From Mucilaginibacter psychrotolerans (GTDB taxonomy: Bacteria > Bacteroidota > Bacteroidia > Sphingobacteriales > Sphingobacteriaceae): a stretch of DNA of 64,000 nt. This document shows positions 44,521-54,259 of this stretch, one piece after another; position 1 is the first letter of the stretch, and each line of letters opens with the position of its first letter. Both the position numbers and the translations under genes were made by a program. The stretch covers positions 1 to 64,000 of the forward strand of contig NZ_SOZE01000029.1 of the NCBI RefSeq assembly GCF_004519315.1, written 5' to 3'. The notes beneath the pieces were generated by a model. That model did not search any database. It saw nothing but the letters and a program-made list of their open reading frames with translations, and was not told the origin of the DNA.

Positions 44521-45031
44521 GTTTATTTTAGGTTAATTACTATAAGTTATCAGATCAAATGCCTTATTATAACATCCAAGCGGTTGATTACATTTTGTAT
44601 GGACCACGCCGCGAGCATACAAAAATGAGCTAACCGTGCTGAAAGACAAGGCTTAGTACTGGTTTATTATAAAACACCGTAATTTATTCATATTTTTTTT
44701 TATAAACAACTTTCAGCGTAAAAATTATTAAAATCACGTCTGGACAAAAGATTTGAAATCGTTTGGGGGCTCTTTAAGAACAGAAAAGAGGCCTGAGCGG
44801 TGGTAGAAGAAGATAAAGCGGATTATTAATTATCCCTAACATTTTTACAGTAAGTTAAAGTTTGTTTAGGACAACAGAGTAAAATTACAGCTTAGGCGTA
44901 CTAAATAAAAAATCCCAAGCACTTGCTGCCAGGGATCTTTAACCTAAACCTTATCATATAGTTAAATGTTGATTTGACTGTAAATAGTTTTCTAATTTAC
45001 GTTAAATAACTAATTATCAAATACTATTAAT
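44521..45031. other. Intergenic stretch with possible element copy and terminator
   Basis: No gene seen. It contains the promoter of the leftward peptide operon, which I could not place. At 44786-44826 a stretch (AGCGG, then TAGAAGAAGATAAAGCGGA) resembles the core of elements A and B but is more diverged. At 44905-44936 a hairpin (ATCCC / GGGAT arms with a GC-rich inside) is followed, leftward, by TTTTTTATTT and would end leftward transcripts, though no leftward gene lies upstream. Confidence 0.4.
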
Positions 45032-45295
45032 ATGGGAAATTTACCTTATTCTGTTGTTTATCAATCACCTGATGGTTTTTTCGTCTGCAGAACCGACTTT
45101 AATAAGTTGGAAAATGCTGAGGAGTTTATAACGTCCAAAATCTTTATTTATAATGGCGCAAAATTTCATTTTATACTTAAGGATGGCAAAGAACTCATTA
45201 AGGGTGACCCAATCCAACGCACCGGAAAATTCTATTCAGATTCAATGAAATTTGCGGTGGAGATACCGTTGTCGAGTTTCGCCAAATCTTCATAA
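45032..45295 (+). CDS. Small hypothetical protein
   Basis: An 87-aa frame, MGNLPYSVVYQSPDGFFVCRTD, then KFHFILKDGKELIKGDPIQR. It is beta-rich and lacks a signal peptide. The preceding TAATATG context is AT-rich with no clear Shine-Dalgarno, as usual in Bacteroidota. No family recognised and no operon partner, so only moderately supported. Confidence 0.5.
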   Translation: MGNLPYSVVYQSPDGFFVCRTDFNKLENAEEFITSKIFIYNGAKFHFILKDGKELIKGDPIQRTGKFYSDSMKFAVEIPLSSFAKSS

Positions 45296-45789
45296 AAAAG
45301 ATGGCACTTGGTTTCACTGTTATGTCCTTTGCAACTCGATAGATTATAACTTCATCGTTATAAAAAATGCGCGCCAAATTATTTTTGAATTAGATATTGG
45401 TATTGTTATATTTGAATTGGGATTACCGAACGATTCTTATATCGTCCCAATCCGTGTCAAAATAACTGGTGCCCAAAATGGTGCCCTGTTTTGATTTAAA
45501 ATTAAGAAAAGTGCTTTTCAAGCATCTAAAGACATATTTTTCAGTTCTCAGCAGGATCACATAATATCCCAGCGGGATCACAAAGACCACCCAACAGGTC
45601 GCAAGTTAAAAAAAAAAGAAAGCCTCTTGAAAAAGAGGCTTTTCTTTTTTTAGCGCTGTTTTAGCAATTAGTAATCCGGGAGGAGGGGGGATCTTTTTAC
45701 ACCAGCCCTGCGACCCCGATCTCAGCGCTTTGGTTTCCTTGTTTCGTTTAATGTTTCCGGGTCAGCTGCAAAACGGTTAAATTCGCCAC
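45296..45789. other. Gene-poor stretch with a strong terminator
   Basis: No supported gene. A frame at 45252-45494 overlaps the 87-aa gene and has biased AT-rich composition, so I leave it out. Between 45545 and 45590 the phrase CAGC(A/G)GGATCACA occurs twice, 23 bp apart. The only clear signal is the hairpin below at 45618-45644; the last 100 bp are the likely promoter of the aspartate kinase. Confidence 0.45.
45618..45644. terminator. Rho-independent terminator
   Basis: Arms GAAAGCCTCTT (45618-45628) and AAGAGGCTTTTC (45633-45644) around GAAA, with an A-run of ten before and a T-run after. It works in both directions and isolates the aspartate kinase from the upstream hypothetical region. 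Confidence 0.85.
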
Positions 45790-47163
45790 ATGTTAACCGT
45801 GGAAAAGATTGGCGGCACTTCTATGAGTGCCCTGAAAGAAGTTATCGATAATATCATCCTTTACGACCGCAGCGGCGAGACGCTGTATAACCGGGTATTC
45901 GTGGTTTCCGCCTTTTCCGGCGTGACCAACCTGCTGCTCGAAAACAAAAAAAGCAAAGCACCTGGCGTGTACCAGAAACTCGCCCGCCGCGAAGACTTCC
46001 GCAGCGAACTGGCGAGCGTAGCTGAATACCTCAAAACGCTCAACCAGCAATACGAATACCTGGGGTTGGACAGGAACGAAGCAGACCAGGTAGTAGACGC
46101 GGAAATGAAAACCGCGCTCACCTACCTCGACAGTGCCGTGACTATGCTTGCCTCCGGTTACCTCAATGAAGGTATCTTGTTGGCAGCACGGGAAATATTA
46201 GCCTCGCTAGGCGAAAGCCATTCGGCCTACGTGCTGGCCAGTATCCTGCAGGCCCGCGGGCTGAACGCGCGCCTGGTAGACCTGGCTGGCACCAGCGACT
46301 CGCGCCCGCTAAGCATTACTGAGCGGATCAAAGACGCTTTTCAGGACATTGACCTGAAGAGCTGTATCGTAATTGCCACCGGCTACACTAAGGGCACCGA
46401 AGGTATCATGCGCGAATTCGACCGCGGGTATTCTGAGGTGACATTCAGCCGCATTGCGGAGATATTGAAACCGGAAGAAGCCATCATCCATAAAGAATAC
46501 CACCTGTCTACCGCAGACCCCGGCCTGGTAGGCCTAGACAATGTGAAACCCGTTGGCAATACCAATTACGATATCGCCGACCAACTGGCCGACGTTGGTA
46601 TGGAAGCCATACACCCTAAAGCCTCTAAGCCGCTGGAAATGGCCGGTATCCACCTGCGCATCAAAAACACCTTCCAACCGGAACATCCCGGCACGCTAAT
46701 CACCAAAGATTATATTTCCAAGCTGAAACGCATCGAAGTGATCACCGGTACCGACCAGCAATTGCTCATCGATATCTACGATCCGCTAATGACCGGCAAC
46801 GTCGGCTCAGATTTGGCGATTATGCAGTGTTTTGCCGATTACGGCATCAGCTATACCTTTAAAGCAACCAGTGCCAACAGCATCAGTATCGTGATATGGG
46901 AGAGTGACCTGGACGAAGCGCTGATTGCGGCACTCCGTAAAAAATTCGAGCGCGTAACCACTCACCCGATAGCCATGGTTTGCCTGCTCGGTAGCAATAT
47001 GGACCAGCCCGGCCTGCTGGCCAACGCAACAGCTGCCCTCGCCAGGGCCGAGGTCTCCGTCATCGCTATCGGTATGGCTAGTGGGCGGGTCAATATCCAG
47101 TTCGCCGTAGACCGCGAACAGTTCAAAGCGGCGATCACGGCGCTTAATAAGGCGGTGGGCTAA
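45790..47163 (+). CDS. Aspartate kinase, Ask_Ect-like
   Basis: The enzyme phosphorylates aspartate, the first step to lysine, threonine, methionine and diaminopimelate. The 457-aa sequence starts with MLTVEKIGGTSMSALKEVI, the KIGGTSM form of ectoine-type aspartokinases rather than KFGGTSV. It continues with RVFVVSAFSGVTNLL, IATGYTKGTEGIMREFDRGYSE, and two C-terminal ACT regulatory domains (about 300-457: IEVITGTDQQLLIDIYDP and AMVCLLGSNMDQPGLL). No ectoine genes are nearby, so a general biosynthetic role is more likely. It is a single-gene unit. Base composition is more GC-rich than the genes to the left. Confidence 0.9.
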   Translation: MLTVEKIGGTSMSALKEVIDNIILYDRSGETLYNRVFVVSAFSGVTNLLLENKKSKAPGVYQKLARREDFRSELASVAEYLKTLNQQYEYLGLDRNEADQVVDAEMKTALTYLDSAVTMLASGYLNEGILLAAREILASLGESHSAYVLASILQARGLNARLVDLAGTSDSRPLSITERIKDAFQDIDLKSCIVIATGYTKGTEGIMREFDRGYSEVTFSRIAEILKPEEAIIHKEYHLSTADPGLVGLDNVKPVGNTNYDIADQLADVGMEAIHPKASKPLEMAGIHLRIKNTFQPEHPGTLITKDYISKLKRIEVITGTDQQLLIDIYDPLMTGNVGSDLAIMQCFADYGISYTFKATSANSISIVIWESDLDEALIAALRKKFERVTTHPIAMVCLLGSNMDQPGLLANATAALARAEVSVIAIGMASGRVNIQFAVDREQFKAAITALNKAVG

Positions 47164-47256
47164 GTTTTGTGGATTGGTTTGTACTCATCAACTTCTTGTA
47201 GTTTTAAGTTAAGCGCAATCTAATTAACAAGGGTTTGCCAACTGGTTCGTGTACTT

Positions 47257-47841
47257 TTATTTGTTGTACTTTGTGAGCAGGCGGCGCCCGTCATCGGTAA
47301 TGATGCCGTTGATAAATAACCGGAGTGCTTCAAATATATCAGCCTTGGTCCTTACCGTACTATTAAACAGGTAAAAATCTGCTACTGATATATAGATGGC
47401 TGCTGTGCCCGGCACGGACAACTCAGTGCGGTATAATCCGAGGGAAATACCATCTGCTAAATTTGATTCGATAACCGCCTTCAGGAAGTTGTTTTTAAAT
47501 TCTTGGAATGCTTTCATGGCCCTGGGGTACCTTTTTAACATCATATGGTTAAAAAGGTACCGCAAAGCGATCAAATGTTTGAAAAGACCTTGCTGAAGCA
47601 CTAACTCCTGTACCGGGTTATCTGCAGCATCTATATTTGAGCTGACGATGTTTTTAGATTGCCCTATCAGTTCGTCAACAACAGCTTCAACAAGGATACC
47701 TTTATTGGCAAAACATTGGTAAACGGTTTTCTTGGACATACCGGCCGCTTTCGCCAGTTCATCCATGGTTACACTGATGATACCATGATTGATAAACAGC
47801 TGAATGGCGATATCAATCAGGCGTTTTCTTTTAACTTGCAT
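47257..47841 (-). CDS. TetR family regulator, pump-associated
   Basis: The 194-aa protein has the TetR N-terminal helix-turn-helix: RKRLIDIAIQLFINHG, ISVTMDELAKAAGMSKKTVYQCFANK. The rest is a variable ligand domain. It lies 56 bp downstream of the TolC-like gene on the same strand, so it may be the last gene of the pump operon and act in feedback. Confidence 0.88.
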   Translation of the reverse strand: MQVKRKRLIDIAIQLFINHGIISVTMDELAKAAGMSKKTVYQCFANKGILVEAVVDELIGQSKNIVSSNIDAADNPVQELVLQQGLFKHLIALRYLFNHMMLKRYPRAMKAFQEFKNNFLKAVIESNLADGISLGLYRTELSVPGTAAIYISVADFYLFNSTVRTKADIFEALRLFINGIITDDGRRLLTKYNK

Positions 47842-47897
47842 TCCGGTTGCTTTGGTTGTCGTCTGCTAATGTTTGAATGGGGGATATTAAACTAGCA

Positions 47898-49190
47898 TTA
47901 GGGTTGATTCCCGGTTTTCGCAGTAACGTAATTATATATTGCTGCGCGTACATAAAAGTCTGCAAATGCGGTAGCCACCGTACTGGAAGCCTGCTGATAA
48001 GCGCTTTGTGCATCCAGCACTTCAGAGATTGTAGTTAAGCCGGCTTTGTAGTTATCCTGGTTAACTTTCAGGTTTTCGGTAGCCTGTTCCAGGTTGTCTT
48101 TGGCATAACGGATCTGTGTAAGTTGGTCCTGCATATCATACCAGTAGCGTATAATGCCTACCCGCAGCTGGTTTTGCCCATCGCGATAATCATTTCGGGC
48201 AATCTCCTCATTTATCCTGCGCTGGCTCACTTTCTGTTTTCCGCGGCCCCATAAACCATTTGAAATAGGTATGCTGAGGGTTACAAAGCTGGCCGGCGAA
48301 AAGGTGCTGCCAATGCTATTGCGGAATGAGCCGACCTGTGAAGCACTCACACCCACGGCCAGGCTGGGCAGGTTATCACCGTTGGATAAACGGGTTTGCA
48401 GCTTTTCACCCAGCACGCGTTTGGTTAACAACTGGTAATTTGCATTTCTGCCCAAAGAGGTGTCGGGTTCTAAGGCGGGCAATACAGGGGTGCTGTTTTT
48501 ATTCAGGGTATCCTGCATCACCATCAGCGAATCGAAAGGGATGCCCGTGTATACGGCGAAATCGAGCAAGGCTACCCGTCGGCCGTTCTGCAACTTGCTT
48601 TTGTTAACCAGTAACTGGCTCAACTGAACTTTTACTTTTAGCAGGTCATTACGGGCAATGAGACCAGAAGCAAGCATATCCTTTTGCATCTTTAGCACGC
48701 TGTTCAGCAGCGTTTCGTTAACAGCAAGTGTTTTTTGCTGCTCCTGTATGTTCACCAGGTTCCAGTATTTTTGCTCGGTAAGCAATAGTACCGAATCTGC
48801 CGATTGCTTTTTGCGTATCTCGCTCACCTGCAATTGCAGTGCTGCTAACTCATTGCCTGTTTTTACTTTGCCACCGGCATAAAGTGTTTGCGTGCCGGTA
48901 ACGCCTAATATATACAGGTTGTTAATGCCTTTGCTTAATACATCTGGTATGGCCGGGACAAAATCCTTAAAGCCAAACAGGCCTATGCCCGTGCCGCTAA
49001 CGGATGGCAGATAATCAGATTTGGCAGCGGCGACATCTGCTTTTGCCGAATTAACGCGCAATTGGCCATTTTTAAGCGCATAACTATAGGCAATCGCCGC
49101 CTGCTTACTTTCTTGCAGGGATATGGTATGCTGCTGGGCACTGGCTTGCAGGCCGGTTAATAGAATAATGGATATGATGAATGATTTCAT
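47898..49190 (-). CDS. TolC family outer-membrane efflux protein
   Basis: The 430-aa product has a signal peptide (MKSFIISIILLTGLQASAQ) and two similar helical halves with SKADVAAAKSDYLPSVSG and the NYKAGLTTISEVLDAQSAYQQA repeat near the C-terminus, typical of TolC-type outer-membrane channels. It forms the exit duct for the RND pump. It lies 11 bp downstream of the permease, as expected for a tripartite system. Confidence 0.92.
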   Translation of the reverse strand: MKSFIISIILLTGLQASAQQHTISLQESKQAAIAYSYALKNGQLRVNSAKADVAAAKSDYLPSVSGTGIGLFGFKDFVPAIPDVLSKGINNLYILGVTGTQTLYAGGKVKTGNELAALQLQVSEIRKKQSADSVLLLTEQKYWNLVNIQEQQKTLAVNETLLNSVLKMQKDMLASGLIARNDLLKVKVQLSQLLVNKSKLQNGRRVALLDFAVYTGIPFDSLMVMQDTLNKNSTPVLPALEPDTSLGRNANYQLLTKRVLGEKLQTRLSNGDNLPSLAVGVSASQVGSFRNSIGSTFSPASFVTLSIPISNGLWGRGKQKVSQRRINEEIARNDYRDGQNQLRVGIIRYWYDMQDQLTQIRYAKDNLEQATENLKVNQDNYKAGLTTISEVLDAQSAYQQASSTVATAFADFYVRAAIYNYVTAKTGNQP

Positions 49191-49201
49191 GATTTGTAAA
49201 C

Positions 49202-52200
49202 TTAAACAGTTGCTGTTTCCGGTGTTTCATTTGCCGGGTTAGTGTTGTCTTCTTTGCGGAAGAACAGCCAGTATAGTGTTGGCAGCACGAATAGGGTAAG
49301 CAGCATAGATAACAGTAATCCAAAACAGATAACGGTACCCAGCGGGCCCCATAAAGATGACCTGCTGATCACCATCGGTATCACGCCAACAGCCGCTGCC
49401 GAGGAGGTTAAAAAGATCGGCCGCATCCTGCGTTCGGCAGAAAGTTTTGCCGCTTCAAAAACAGATTTACCCTCGTGCAACCGTAATTCTTCCGCAAAAT
49501 CTATCAGGATGATACCGTTACGCACCACGATGCCGCAAAGTGCCAATAAACCAAGGAAAGAGGTGAAGCCAAACGGATAGCCCATGATGAACAGGCCGAA
49601 GGCGGCACCCAATAAACTCAAAGGCATAGTAGTAATACTTAGCAGGGCATGTTTAAGATGTTTAAAGTGCCACAGTAAGATCAGGAATATCAGGATGATA
49701 CTTACGCCCAGCGCAGTTCCCATCGGGCCTTGGTTCTCTCCCTGTAATTCCAGTTCGCCGCCGTAATTCAATTCAACACCGGCAGGAAGTTTTATTTTTT
49801 CGATAGCCGGTTGCATATCCTGCAATACGGCATTGGCCACTGCATCCTGGGTAACATCCATGCGTACCGTTAGTGTACGCACACTGTTCCTGCGGGTAAT
49901 CTGGCCGTCATTCCATTCTGCATTAACGTCTGCCACCTGCCGTAGCGGTATCAGCGATTGGGTTTGTGGGGCCACGATATTCAGGTCGCGCAGGGCCGAT
50001 AAGTCACTACGTGAGGCTTTAGGCGATTTGATCTTTACATCTACCGCGTAGTTATTTTCCCAAACCTGTGTGGCTGTAATGCCTTCTGAATGCAGGGCTA
50101 CCGCATTGGCAATATCACTCTTGCTTAAGCCAAGTCGTGCAGCTTCTGCTGTTTTTACATCTATTTTAAGGGTTGGCTGTATCTCGTTATAATCTGTACG
50201 GGTCCAGATAACTTGTTTGTGCGTTTTACCAACGGCTATAACCTGGTTAGCTACCTGTTTTAAGGTAGCAATGTCATTTCCGCTAATCCTCACTTCTATA
50301 GGTGCCAGGGCGTTTACCATGTTCAACTGTTTCATGCGCACATAAGCAGCCGGAAAGCTATTGCTGTATTTATGCTGATAGTCCACGATCACCTCCGCTG
50401 TGGCGTCTTCAGATACGGTTTTGACCAGGATCTGCGCGTAATTTTTTGACGCAAGATTTGGCGCATATACCGAGTGGAAACGCGGTGAACTGCTGCCGAT
50501 AAAGCTGGTGTAATTCACAATACGTTTATCCTGCTTTAATATCTTTTCCATTCCCTTCACCACGCTGTCTGTTTGCGAAAGCCGGTAGCCCGATGGTAGG
50601 TATATCTCCATGGCAAATTGGTTTCGCTCTACTTTTGGAAACAGCTGCTGCGGCAGTACCCCCATAATCCCTATACCGATCGCTACTGACAGTACCGCAA
50701 AAAACACGGTTAGCTTGTAGTGTTTCATGGAATTGCCGATATGGTTATTAAAGAAGTCCTGCAAGCGGTCCAGGAAAGATCGCTTTTCTTCCTTTTTGTT
50801 ATGTAGTAAGCCTTTTTTAATGAACAGCGTATTGAAGAATGGCACGACCATCATAGAGATAATCAGGGACAGCGTTAGGGCGATCATGATGGTTACCGGA
50901 AACAAGCTGATAAAATCTTTTGCGGTACCCGTCATAAAAAATGCCAGCGGTAAAAAAGTTGCTGATATGGCCAGCGTAGCGGTAAACACCGATGGAAACA
51001 GCTCCTTGGCGCTGCTAATGGCGGCATCCCAAACAGACATGCCGTGGTCCAGCTTTTCTACGTGGTTATCAATAACCACAATAGGGTCATCAACCACTAT
51101 ACCCAGCACTACAATAAGGGCGGCAAGCGTAACTGTGTCCAGTTCTATACCGGCCATATACATAATACCCAGCGTTGCGGCTATGGTAATAGGTATAGTT
51201 GCTGCGGCAACCGCAGCAACCCTGAAAGGAAGTAACAGCAGGGCTACGCATACCACGCCAATCAGCGCGAAAGCAAATTCTTTCATAAAATGGCTGATCG
51301 AATCATTTACTACTTCGGGCTGATCGGCCAGTTTTACCAGCTGAATATCGGGTGGGAGGTGTTGCTTTACTTTTTCGATATGTTCTTCCAGTTCTTTACC
51401 AAACTGCACAATGTTTTTACCCGTGGTCATTTCCAGGGATATTACGATGGATTTGGTGCCATTGGAGGTTACATAGCTGTCCGGCTCGTCATATTCACGT
51501 TTCAGGGTAGCCACATCACGCAGCCGCACCGAATTACCGTTAGCATCCTGCCTGATGATCTGCTCAGCCAATTCGGCCTCGGTTTTATAATAGGTGCTTA
51601 AATGAATGGGTTCATCTACCACCTTTCCTTCTACCTTGCCGGTGGCGTTAATAGCGCCTTCAGTTTGCAGTACCTGCATCACATTAGTTACCGATACACC
51701 TTTTTGCAGCAATTTATTATTATCTACATAAATGGTGATCTGCTCATTAAGATTGCCCGTATGCGATATTTTGGCCACATCCTGTACCTGCCTTAATTCG
51801 GCTTCGATATCTTCTACGTTCCTGAGTAATTCTTTGTAAGGCCTTGTTTTTGACTCTACCGACAAAAGCATGGCTGAGGTATTACCGAAATCACTATCGA
51901 TATAGAAGCCTTTAACTTCTTTAGGAAGCTGGCTTTGCAGTATCAGCATGCCGTTTTTAATTTTGTTCCAAAAGGCCTTGGTTTGGATAGCATTTTGGTT
52001 ATCCGCCACCTCCACAAAGATGTACATCACCCCATCCCGCGAAAAGGAGTAAGTTTTTTTCTTGTTAACCTCGTTGTTACTGAAAAGGTATTCTTCTACT
52101 TTTTTAGTCAACTGCTCTTCTACCTGTTTGGAGGAAGCACCGGGGTATTGGCCTACGATCACTCCCTGCCTGATGGTGAAATCGGGAAATTCGTTTCGGG

Positions 52201-52309
52201 GCATGTTGAATAACCCGGATAAACCAAGCAGCACCAATATGGCCGAAAGCGCCAGCGGGAATACGTGGTACTCCATCGCCCATTCAATTAAATTTGCGTT
52301 CTTTTTCAT
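49202..52309 (-). CDS. RND efflux permease (AcrB/HAE type)
   Basis: The inner-membrane proton antiporter of 1035 aa has the twelve-helix RND layout with two large periplasmic loops. Visible landmarks are the N-terminal helix, FPDFTIRQGVIVGQYPGASSKQVEEQ, the DPIVVIDNHVEKLDHG segment of helix 4 with its conserved acidic residues, and the second-half LLALCGIVVRNGIILIDFA. It lies between the adaptor and the TolC partner. The substrate (drug, dye or metabolite) is not known. Confidence 0.95.
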   Translation of the reverse strand: MKKNANLIEWAMEYHVFPLALSAILVLLGLSGLFNMPRNEFPDFTIRQGVIVGQYPGASSKQVEEQLTKKVEEYLFSNNEVNKKKTYSFSRDGVMYIFVEVADNQNAIQTKAFWNKIKNGMLILQSQLPKEVKGFYIDSDFGNTSAMLLSVESKTRPYKELLRNVEDIEAELRQVQDVAKISHTGNLNEQITIYVDNNKLLQKGVSVTNVMQVLQTEGAINATGKVEGKVVDEPIHLSTYYKTEAELAEQIIRQDANGNSVRLRDVATLKREYDEPDSYVTSNGTKSIVISLEMTTGKNIVQFGKELEEHIEKVKQHLPPDIQLVKLADQPEVVNDSISHFMKEFAFALIGVVCVALLLLPFRVAAVAAATIPITIAATLGIMYMAGIELDTVTLAALIVVLGIVVDDPIVVIDNHVEKLDHGMSVWDAAISSAKELFPSVFTATLAISATFLPLAFFMTGTAKDFISLFPVTIMIALTLSLIISMMVVPFFNTLFIKKGLLHNKKEEKRSFLDRLQDFFNNHIGNSMKHYKLTVFFAVLSVAIGIGIMGVLPQQLFPKVERNQFAMEIYLPSGYRLSQTDSVVKGMEKILKQDKRIVNYTSFIGSSSPRFHSVYAPNLASKNYAQILVKTVSEDATAEVIVDYQHKYSNSFPAAYVRMKQLNMVNALAPIEVRISGNDIATLKQVANQVIAVGKTHKQVIWTRTDYNEIQPTLKIDVKTAEAARLGLSKSDIANAVALHSEGITATQVWENNYAVDVKIKSPKASRSDLSALRDLNIVAPQTQSLIPLRQVADVNAEWNDGQITRRNSVRTLTVRMDVTQDAVANAVLQDMQPAIEKIKLPAGVELNYGGELELQGENQGPMGTALGVSIILIFLILLWHFKHLKHALLSITTMPLSLLGAAFGLFIMGYPFGFTSFLGLLALCGIVVRNGIILIDFAEELRLHEGKSVFEAAKLSAERRMRPIFLTSSAAAVGVIPMVISRSSLWGPLGTVICFGLLLSMLLTLFVLPTLYWLFFRKEDNTNPANETPETATV

Positions 52310-52318
52310 GATAGGGGC

Positions 52319-53380
52319 TTATTTACTGACGATGACAGGGGTTTGATCGGCAAGTTTTTGGTAACCTGAGGTAATCACCTGCTCGTTACCCGCTAGCCCG
52401 GCTGTAATGGTGATACCGTTGCTGTAAAGCTGCCCGGTAACTACTTCCTTCCGCACCGCCTTATTTTGAGCATTCATGATATACAAGAAATTGTTTCCTT
52501 TCTCATCTACCTGTACGGCCTGTACCGGTACGATAATTTCTTTGGCATCGGCAGATATCATGTGCTTATCATCGGCCTTATCAAATGATACTTTACAAAG
52601 CATCCCAGGCCTTAACTGTAAGCCGGTATTGGGGAGGGCTATCTTCAGGTTATAATTGGCGCTGCCGTTCAACGCGATCACGCCCACTTCGGTTACTTTT
52701 CCCTGTAAAGGCTGATTGTTGAGCGCATCGATTCTTATCGTCGCAATGGTGCCTGCTTTATAACGGTTGATCTCGCTTTCGGGCACGGCTACCAACACTT
52801 TTACCGAACGGGTATCTAATAACTGTAATACCGGCTGGCCGGGATTGGCTACTGCGCCGGCTTCTGCCATTTTGTTGCCAACGTAGCCGCTAACCGGGGC
52901 GTACAGATGTGTATGCGCAATATTTTGGTAGGTTGCGCGTGCAGCAGAAGTAGCTTGTTCATAGTTGGATTTGGCCTCTAGCATTTTGATCTCGGCTACA
53001 CTACCTTTTTTAAATACCTCGTTAATGCGGGTGTAGTTTTCATTGGCCAGTTTGGCCTGTGCCAGTTGCGCGTTGTATTGGTTGCGGTAAGTGGTTTCGT
53101 CTACCGATGCCACCAATTGGCCTTTTTCTACATAATCACCGGTTTTTACCGGGAAAGACAAAATAGTACCCGAAACCTGGAAGCTCAGGTCAATCGTTTT
53201 TTCTGCCTCCAGTGTTCCGTCGTAAACAATCCGATCATTAATTGCCGAATCGTTGGCCGATAAATTAAATACTTTTACAGCCAGGGTATCCGGTCCGGGC
53301 TTCAGTTTGGTGTTGTTAGAGCAGCCGGTGATCCATAGGGCAGTTAATACTGCTCCGGCCAGTGTGAGCGTTGTTTTCAT
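52319..53380 (-). CDS. RND periplasmic adaptor lipoprotein
   Basis: The 353-aa membrane-fusion protein carries a lipobox (LWITGCSNN, Cys20) for outer-leaflet anchoring. It has the barrel-sandwich sequences IDLSFQVSGTILSFPVKTGDYVEKGQLVASVD and LYAPVSGYVGNKMAEAGAVANPGQPVL either side of a helical hairpin. It joins the permease to the outer-membrane channel. It is the first gene of the pump operon; the repeated GTATWWTTGTCGA box lies upstream. Confidence 0.93.
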   Translation of the reverse strand: MKTTLTLAGAVLTALWITGCSNNTKLKPGPDTLAVKVFNLSANDSAINDRIVYDGTLEAEKTIDLSFQVSGTILSFPVKTGDYVEKGQLVASVDETTYRNQYNAQLAQAKLANENYTRINEVFKKGSVAEIKMLEAKSNYEQATSAARATYQNIAHTHLYAPVSGYVGNKMAEAGAVANPGQPVLQLLDTRSVKVLVAVPESEINRYKAGTIATIRIDALNNQPLQGKVTEVGVIALNGSANYNLKIALPNTGLQLRPGMLCKVSFDKADDKHMISADAKEIIVPVQAVQVDEKGNNFLYIMNAQNKAVRKEVVTGQLYSNGITITAGLAGNEQVITSGYQKLADQTPVIVSK

Positions 53381-53401
53381 TGAGTTAATTGGACGTTTAG
53401 T

Positions 53402-53630
53402 GTATTATTGTCGACTATTTTTGCACAGGAAACATCAGATCCCATGTGCGTGCCACCATCTTGGGTGAGCTAGCCGAATTCATATAAATAGTTTTTTATT
53501 TTCGACAAATATACATTTTTTGTATTGTGATATTTTTTAATTTAATTGTCATAAATATACCCAGTAAGGTTTTTCAAATCAAAATCATTAAAGATGATGT
53601 TTGGATAAACAAATAATGTATTTTTGTCGA
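53402..53630. promoter_or_regulatory. Three GTATWWTTGTCGA boxes between pump and TetR
   Basis: The 13-bp box occurs three times in the 252-bp divergent gap: 53402-53414 on the plus strand, 53502-53514 on the minus strand, 53618-53630 on the plus strand. Each includes a TAnnTTTG-like -7 promoter core (TATTATTG, TATATTTG, TATTTTTG) joined to TCGA. The first lies close before the adaptor start, the second points to the pump operon, the third ends 2 bp before the TetR ATG. They are likely promoters overlapped by the TetR operator. Confidence 0.55.
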
Positions 53631-53632
53631 TT

Positions 53633-54223
53633 ATGAAAAGAATGGAAAATGATCAGGTGCGGGAGGAAATAGTTTTAGCGTCAGACGCAGTTTTTGAGCG
53701 TTATGGTTTCCTCAGAGTTTCTATGCAGGATATTTCTAACGAGTGTAAGAAAGGCAGGAGCACACTTTACCATTATTTTAAAAATAAGGAAGAAGTTTTC
53801 GATGCCGTTTGCGAGCGGCTTTTTCTGAATTGTTTGGCAGAAAGTAAAGGCACTATCAGTAAACGGCGCTCATTTTCGGCCAATATCGAATCGTTCAATG
53901 TTAACAAATTAAAGGATCTCCGTCATATTGTGTCGAAGTATAAACTGGTTATCGACGACCTGCGTTTAGATCCATCGGGCTTTATACTCAAATTCAGAAA
54001 ATTTGCCGAAGAAGAGGTCGCCGTGTTCAAACAGATCATTCAATGGGGAATCGAAAACAAAGATATCGGCGAACTTTCAGAAGAAGATATCGATTTTTTG
54101 TCTGAAACATTGAATGCTGCTTTCAAAAGTTTCGAGCAGGAGGTAATCGTTTTCGGAAAATTTCCCCAAAGCGACAGCAAGGTTGCCTGGCTGGCCCAAA
54201 TGCTACAGAAAGGCCTTAAATAA
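53633..54223 (+). CDS. TetR family regulator, divergent from pump
   Basis: The 196-aa protein has the HTH FERYGFLRVSMQDISNECKKGRSTLYHYFKNK at about residues 23-54, as in TetR/AcrR repressors. The ATG at 53633 is preferred over a TTG at 53624, because the -7 box TATTTTTG (53619-53626) overlaps the earlier codon. That leaves almost no 5' leader. It probably represses both itself and the pump genes through the repeated box. A ligand cannot be guessed. Confidence 0.9.
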   Translation: MKRMENDQVREEIVLASDAVFERYGFLRVSMQDISNECKKGRSTLYHYFKNKEEVFDAVCERLFLNCLAESKGTISKRRSFSANIESFNVNKLKDLRHIVSKYKLVIDDLRLDPSGFILKFRKFAEEEVAVFKQIIQWGIENKDIGELSEEDIDFLSETLNAAFKSFEQEVIVFGKFPQSDSKVAWLAQMLQKGLK

Positions 54224-54259
54224 AAGCTTGCACATCACTCAACCATAAGCCGGGGTCAA

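Noticed and set aside
45252..45494. 80-aa rightward ORF after the 87-aa hypothetical
   Set aside because: Overlaps the 87-aa gene in another frame, AT-rich, no recognisable motif; no sign that a frameshift joins the two.
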